A DNA stretch of 64,000 bases from Undibacterium sp. KW1 (GTDB taxonomy: Bacteria > Pseudomonadota > Gammaproteobacteria > Burkholderiales > Burkholderiaceae_D). The translations under genes were made by a program, and so were the position numbers. Each line of letters opens with the position of its first letter. Position 1 is the stretch's first letter. Positions 60,696-64,000 of this stretch are shown piece after piece. The notes under the pieces are model-generated. The model was not told where the DNA came from. It saw only the letters and a program-made list of their open reading frames with translations, and did not search any database. The stretch covers positions 1,116,001-1,180,000 of the forward strand of contig NZ_AP018439.1 of assembly GCF_009937955.1 (NCBI RefSeq). Direction: 5' to 3'.

Positions 60696-61907
60696 ATGCA
60701 TACTGGTATGAGCACTACCGAGATTTTTCTCATCGCGATGTTTGTCATTTTTACCGTACCTTATTTGATCTGGAGGGTAGCTAAAACCGACTATTACGCA
60801 CCACTGGTAGTAGTCCAGATTATCACTGGTATTTTGCTGGGACCTGGTGTCCTTGGTGCGATTTATCCCGACTACTATAAATTCGTATTCAATCCCCAGG
60901 TGATACAGTCACTGAACGGCATCGCCTGGTGGGCCGTCATGATTTTTGTCATGATTGCCGGAATAGAACTGGACTTGAAGAAGGCTTGGGAATACCGCCG
61001 TGAAAGTACTATTACAGCGGGCCTGGCATTGGGTATGCCTTTATTGTTTGGTTGTGTAGCTGGTCTGGGTCTGCTGAGCATGGATGGCTGGATGGGGGCC
61101 AAGGCCATGAGCTGGCAATTCGTGCTCAGTGTGGGCATGGCTTGCGCTGTCACTGCCTTGCCCATCCTGATCCTGTTGATGGAAAAGCTCGATATCCTGC
61201 GCCAACCCATAGGCCAGCGCATATTGCGTTACGCCAGTCTTGACGATATTGCCATCTGGGGTGTGCTGGCCGTGATCTTGCTGGACTGGACCAGGGTAGG
61301 GCGACAAGTTGGCTTTTTGGTGGTGTTTGCGGTTGCTACTGTCTTGTTTCGCAAACTCATGGTGTGGCTGGAAGAGCGCGACCGCTGGTATGTAGGCCTG
61401 ATCTGGCTGGCCGCCTGTGCTTTTGCAGCTGACTGGGCGGGTTTGCACTATATGGTAGGGGCTTTCCTCGCTGGCGCTGTCATGGATGCGCATTGGTTTA
61501 ACCAGGATAAAATGGACCTCATGCGCCACCATGTCTTGCTGGCCATCATGCCGGTGTTTTTCCTGAGTACGGGTTTGCGTACCAACTGGGCGATGGGTGG
61601 TGTTGCCGTCTTCGTCGCTGCGGCTGTGTTGCTGTTCGCCTCTGTCACTGGCAAGCTCATAGGCATACAGGTGGCAGGCAAGATACTCAAATGGGAAAAA
61701 GGAGAGGCTTCCATCATAGGCTGGCTGTTGCAGACCAAGGCCTTGATCATGATTATCTTTGTCAACATCCTGCTTGATAAGAACATCATCACCAGTGAAA
61801 CCTTTACTGCCTTGTTATTGATGGCGATCGCCAGCACCATGATGACCGTGCCTGTGGTCTATCCGAAATTGCAGAAGATGAAGGAGTTGATTTTCAGGAG
61901 CTGGTAA
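60696..61907 (+). CDS. CPA2-type cation/proton antiporter
   Basis: Inner-membrane exchanger of about 403 residues with 11-12 helices (IFLIAMFVIFTVPYLIWRV onward). LLGPGVLG, VMIAGIELDL, ASLDDIAIW with the paired Asp residues of the ion site, and MPVFFLSTGLRTNW are typical of the Na+(K+)/H+ exchanger domain. There is no TrkA-N domain. Starts at ATG 60696 or 60708 are both possible. It is on the same strand as the halogenase and lies 81 bases after it; such exchangers occur next to halogenase-like genes in similar loci, perhaps to handle ion balance. Confidence 0.83.
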   Translation: MHTGMSTTEIFLIAMFVIFTVPYLIWRVAKTDYYAPLVVVQIITGILLGPGVLGAIYPDYYKFVFNPQVIQSLNGIAWWAVMIFVMIAGIELDLKKAWEYRRESTITAGLALGMPLLFGCVAGLGLLSMDGWMGAKAMSWQFVLSVGMACAVTALPILILLMEKLDILRQPIGQRILRYASLDDIAIWGVLAVILLDWTRVGRQVGFLVVFAVATVLFRKLMVWLEERDRWYVGLIWLAACAFAADWAGLHYMVGAFLAGAVMDAHWFNQDKMDLMRHHVLLAIMPVFFLSTGLRTNWAMGGVAVFVAAAVLLFASVTGKLIGIQVAGKILKWEKGEASIIGWLLQTKALIMIIFVNILLDKNIITSETFTALLLMAIASTMMTVPVVYPKLQKMKELIFRSW

Positions 61908-61936
61908 GATTTTTTGAATCTCTGTTTTTGCAGGTG

Positions 61937-61974
61937 AAATGCCCGTTGCTTTTGTGGAAGTAGCGGGCATTTTC
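61937..61974 (+). terminator. Terminator after the antiporter gene
   Basis: Stem AAATGCCCG... / ...CGGGCATTTT with a short imperfect inner part and a loop of about 12, followed by TTTTCTT, 30 bases after the stop. Confidence 0.75.
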
Positions 61975-62136
61975 TTGATGTGGCTTGTACGACTGAATGT
62001 GCCAGGATCAGCTTGAAATGTGCAGACAATCATGGGTAGTATTGCTACAGTTTGCTGTTTTCAAGTGAAGTTTTTGTGCCAGATTTTCATTTTTATCAGG
62101 CATGCTTGCTGTTTGTAGTAAGTCTTAAAAATTTAT

Positions 62137-62151
62137 GTAGTTTGATTACAT
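62137..62151. promoter_or_regulatory. Maltose-locus operator copy 3
   Basis: GTAGTTTGATTACAT, differing from copy 1 at two central bases, 122 bases before the MFS gene. It links the transporter to the TonB receptor under one regulator that is not in this window. The rest of the 61975-62272 gap shows only A/T-rich promoter-like DNA. Confidence 0.6.
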
Positions 62152-62272
62152 TTTGCTGTGGTAGTATTTCAGTATGCTGGCATTCTTGGTATGGTGACTT
62201 TGTTGGGAAGTCGTTTTAGCCACCAAGTAATACCGCAATAGTAGTTCATAATAAATTTGGGGACAAAACACC

Positions 62273-63637
62273 ATGCAAGTATCTGCATACAAACCACGTC
62301 TGTCGTTCTGGCAGTTGTGGAATATGAGTTTCGGTTTCTTCGGTATTCAATTTGGCTTTGCGCTGCAAAATACCAATACCAGCCGCATCTTTTCTACCCT
62401 GGGTGCGAACCCCGATGAGTTGGCATTGTTCTGGTTGGCTGCGCCCATCACCGGCTTGCTGGTGCAGCCTGTCATTGGCTATCTGAGCGACAATACCTGG
62501 CACCCATTCTGGGGGCGCCGTCGTCCTTTCTTTTTCATCGGTGCGATACTGGCATCGATTGCCATGTTCCTCATGCCCAATTCCAGCGTCTTGTGGATGG
62601 CGATAGCTGTGCTGTGGATGATGGACAGCGCCATCAATATTTCCATGGAACCTTTCCGCGCCTTTGTTGGCGACAAGCTCGATGTCTCGCAACAAACTGC
62701 GGGCTTTGCGATGCAGACCTTCTTCATCGGTTGCGGTGGCGTGATTGCCTCTTTGTTGCCGACCATATTTACTGATTATCTCGGCGTCAGCAATGTGCCT
62801 GTGAATGGCGCGATCCCTGATACTGTGCGTTATTCCTTTTATTTTGGCGGTGCCATATTTGCCTTGTCTGTCATGTGGACAGTGTTTACCAGCAAGGAAA
62901 TTCCTCCAGCAGACCTGGAGAAATTCAAACAGGAACGCAAAAATAACCAGGGCATAGGCAAGGCTGTATCAGAGATTCTTGGTGGTTTCACCAAAATGCC
63001 CAAGACCATGGTGCAACTGGCGCTGGTGCAATTCTTTACCTGGGTCGCCTTGTTTGCCATGTGGGTATATACCACGCCTTCGATAGCGCAAACTGTCTTC
63101 CATAGCAGTGACGCGCAGTCTGCAGCTTTCCAGGAAGGTGGTAACTGGGTGGGTATCATGTTCGCGGTGTATGGTGGTGTGTCGGCGCTCGCGGCTTTCT
63201 TGCTGCCTGTGCTGGCGAAGATGACCAGCCGCAAATTTGTGCACATGCTGTGCCTGGTGATAGGTGGTGTCAGCCTGATGAGTATCTTCCTGATTTCATC
63301 GAAACAAATGCTGCTCTTGCCCATGGTGGGTGTGGGCATAGCATGGGCCAGTGTGTTGACCATGCCTTACGCAATTCTGGCAGGTGCCTTGCCAGCAAAC
63401 CGCATGGGGTATTATATGGGTTTGTTCAATTTCTTCGTGGTGATACCGCAGATCATAGCCGGTGTCGTGCTCGGTGCGATCCTGAAGCACTTCTTTGATA
63501 ACCAGTCCGTCAAGGTGTTGATGCTGGGTGGGGCTTGCATGATAGTGGCTGGCTTGTTGACATTGCTGGTCAAGGATGAAGCTGTCGAAGTTGCATCAGG
63601 CTTGGACAAGACGGCAGCTAATGCTGCAGCAGTTTAA
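62273..63637 (+). CDS. MFS sugar transporter (MalY/SLC45-like)
   Basis: Inner-membrane transporter of 454 residues with 12 helices. The start SFWQLWNMSFGFFGIQFGFALQNTNTSRIF and WGRRRPFFFIGA after helix 2 are marks of the GPH/SLC45-like maltose and sucrose transporters found in Caulobacter and Xanthomonas mal loci. It would import maltose or maltodextrins brought through the outer membrane by the TonB receptor. GGGGAC lies 11 bases before ATG 62273. The amylase gene follows after 36 bases. Confidence 0.87.
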   Translation: MQVSAYKPRLSFWQLWNMSFGFFGIQFGFALQNTNTSRIFSTLGANPDELALFWLAAPITGLLVQPVIGYLSDNTWHPFWGRRRPFFFIGAILASIAMFLMPNSSVLWMAIAVLWMMDSAINISMEPFRAFVGDKLDVSQQTAGFAMQTFFIGCGGVIASLLPTIFTDYLGVSNVPVNGAIPDTVRYSFYFGGAIFALSVMWTVFTSKEIPPADLEKFKQERKNNQGIGKAVSEILGGFTKMPKTMVQLALVQFFTWVALFAMWVYTTPSIAQTVFHSSDAQSAAFQEGGNWVGIMFAVYGGVSALAAFLLPVLAKMTSRKFVHMLCLVIGGVSLMSIFLISSKQMLLLPMVGVGIAWASVLTMPYAILAGALPANRMGYYMGLFNFFVVIPQIIAGVVLGAILKHFFDNQSVKVLMLGGACMIVAGLLTLLVKDEAVEVASGLDKTAANAAAV

Positions 63638-63673
63638 TCCTCGAATTAATCCTCGATTTCGACGGAGTTTTTC

Positions 63674-64000
63674 ATGCAAGCAAAAGCAATCAGACTGGGG
63701 CTGGCAGTACTGCTGACCACGTCCTGCGTTTCCATGTCGCTGGCTGCACCCAAGCTAAAAACAGCACAACCATTTTTGTGGGAAAACGCCACTGTCTATT
63801 TTTTACTGACAGACCGCTTCCATAATGCCAACCGTAAAAACGACCTTGCCTATGGCCGTAGAAATGATGCAGCACCCCAGCGAGGTTATGCTGGTGGCGA
63901 TCTGGCTGGCATTACAGCTAAAATCAAATCTGGCTATTTCAAAGACCTGGGGGTCGATGTCATCTGGCTGACGCCACCGGTCGAGCAAATCCATGCAGGT
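63674..64000 (+). CDS. GH13 alpha-amylase-type protein, 5' part
   Basis: Exported starch- or maltodextrin-cleaving enzyme; only the first 109 residues are in the window. Signal peptide about 1-25 (LGLAVLLTTSCVSMSLAA), then LWENATVYFLLTDRFHNAN and YFKDLGVDVIWLTPPVEQIH, the first strand-loop elements of the GH13 barrel. GGAG at 63664-63667 lies 6 bases before the ATG. It is co-transcribed with the MFS transporter. The catalytic residues lie beyond the window, so the exact specificity is open. Confidence 0.88.
   Translation, partial: MQAKAIRLGLAVLLTTSCVSMSLAAPKLKTAQPFLWENATVYFLLTDRFHNANRKNDLAYGRRNDAAPQRGYAGGDLAGITAKIKSGYFKDLGVDVIWLTPPVEQIHAG

Overview
The window is from a Gram-negative betaproteobacterium, most likely Burkholderiales in or near Oxalobacteraceae (Undibacterium-like). 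This is inferred from protein style (many TonB-dependent receptors, BenE/MocR pair, pcm-rhodanese-tolC order, GAF-GspE ATPase), close gene packing and a roughly balanced base composition judged by eye. I saw no rRNA, tRNA or CRISPR array. All family assignments come from reading motifs; no search was run.

Layout. 1-8.0 kb: end of a glyoxalase I gene, then a signalling block made of a GAF-GspE/PilB-like ATPase, a class II cAMP-phosphodiesterase-like metallohydrolase, a GAF-HD-GYP c-di-GMP phosphodiesterase and a CHASE2 adenylate cyclase. 8.0-14.2 kb: benzoate-type symporter divergent from a MocR regulator, an M50 protease, a LysR regulator divergent from a phytanoyl-CoA-dioxygenase/TIM-barrel isomerase pair. 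14.3-19.1 kb is a plastic region. It holds two tandem paralogous membrane proteins, each followed by a decayed ~117-bp copy of the 3' end of the isomerase gene, then a C-terminal retron-type reverse transcriptase fragment cut by an intact-looking IS3-family element. 19.2-24.3 kb: an NrtR-like Nudix regulator followed by a striking fusion of a catalase-like domain to a LodA-type quinoprotein oxidase, with its LodB-like flavoprotein partner. 24.3-26.9 kb: transsulfuration pair (cystathionine beta-synthase and gamma-lyase/synthase).

27-38.6 kb is a beta-glucoside-type utilisation locus: MFS transporter, GH1 beta-glucosidase, TonB receptor, tryptophan-halogenase-like flavoprotein and LacI regulator. 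They are tied together by seven copies of a palindrome close to TGAAAACGTTTTCA. 38.9-49.7 kb is one long plus-strand export block: TetR, RND adaptor and pump, pcm, rhodanese, TolC, then a MacA-like adaptor, an FtsX/MacB-like permease broken at a G6 tract, and its ABC ATPase. 49.8-55.6 kb: a di-metal hydrolase, AraC regulator, a TonB receptor with a remnant of a second receptor behind it, and a PhzF protein. 56.1-64.0 kb is a maltodextrin/starch-type locus: large TonB receptor, second tryptophan-halogenase-like gene, cation/proton antiporter, sugar MFS transporter and the start of a secreted alpha-amylase. It shares a second 15-bp motif, GTAGTYYRAYTACAT-like, with copies upstream of both the receptor and the transporter.

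Main points to follow up: the catalase-CTQ oxidase fusion, the repeated duplication of gene 3' ends, the G-tract frameshift in the export permease, the two sugar regulons read from operators, and the recurrent pairing of TonB receptors with halogenase-like enzymes in sugar loci.
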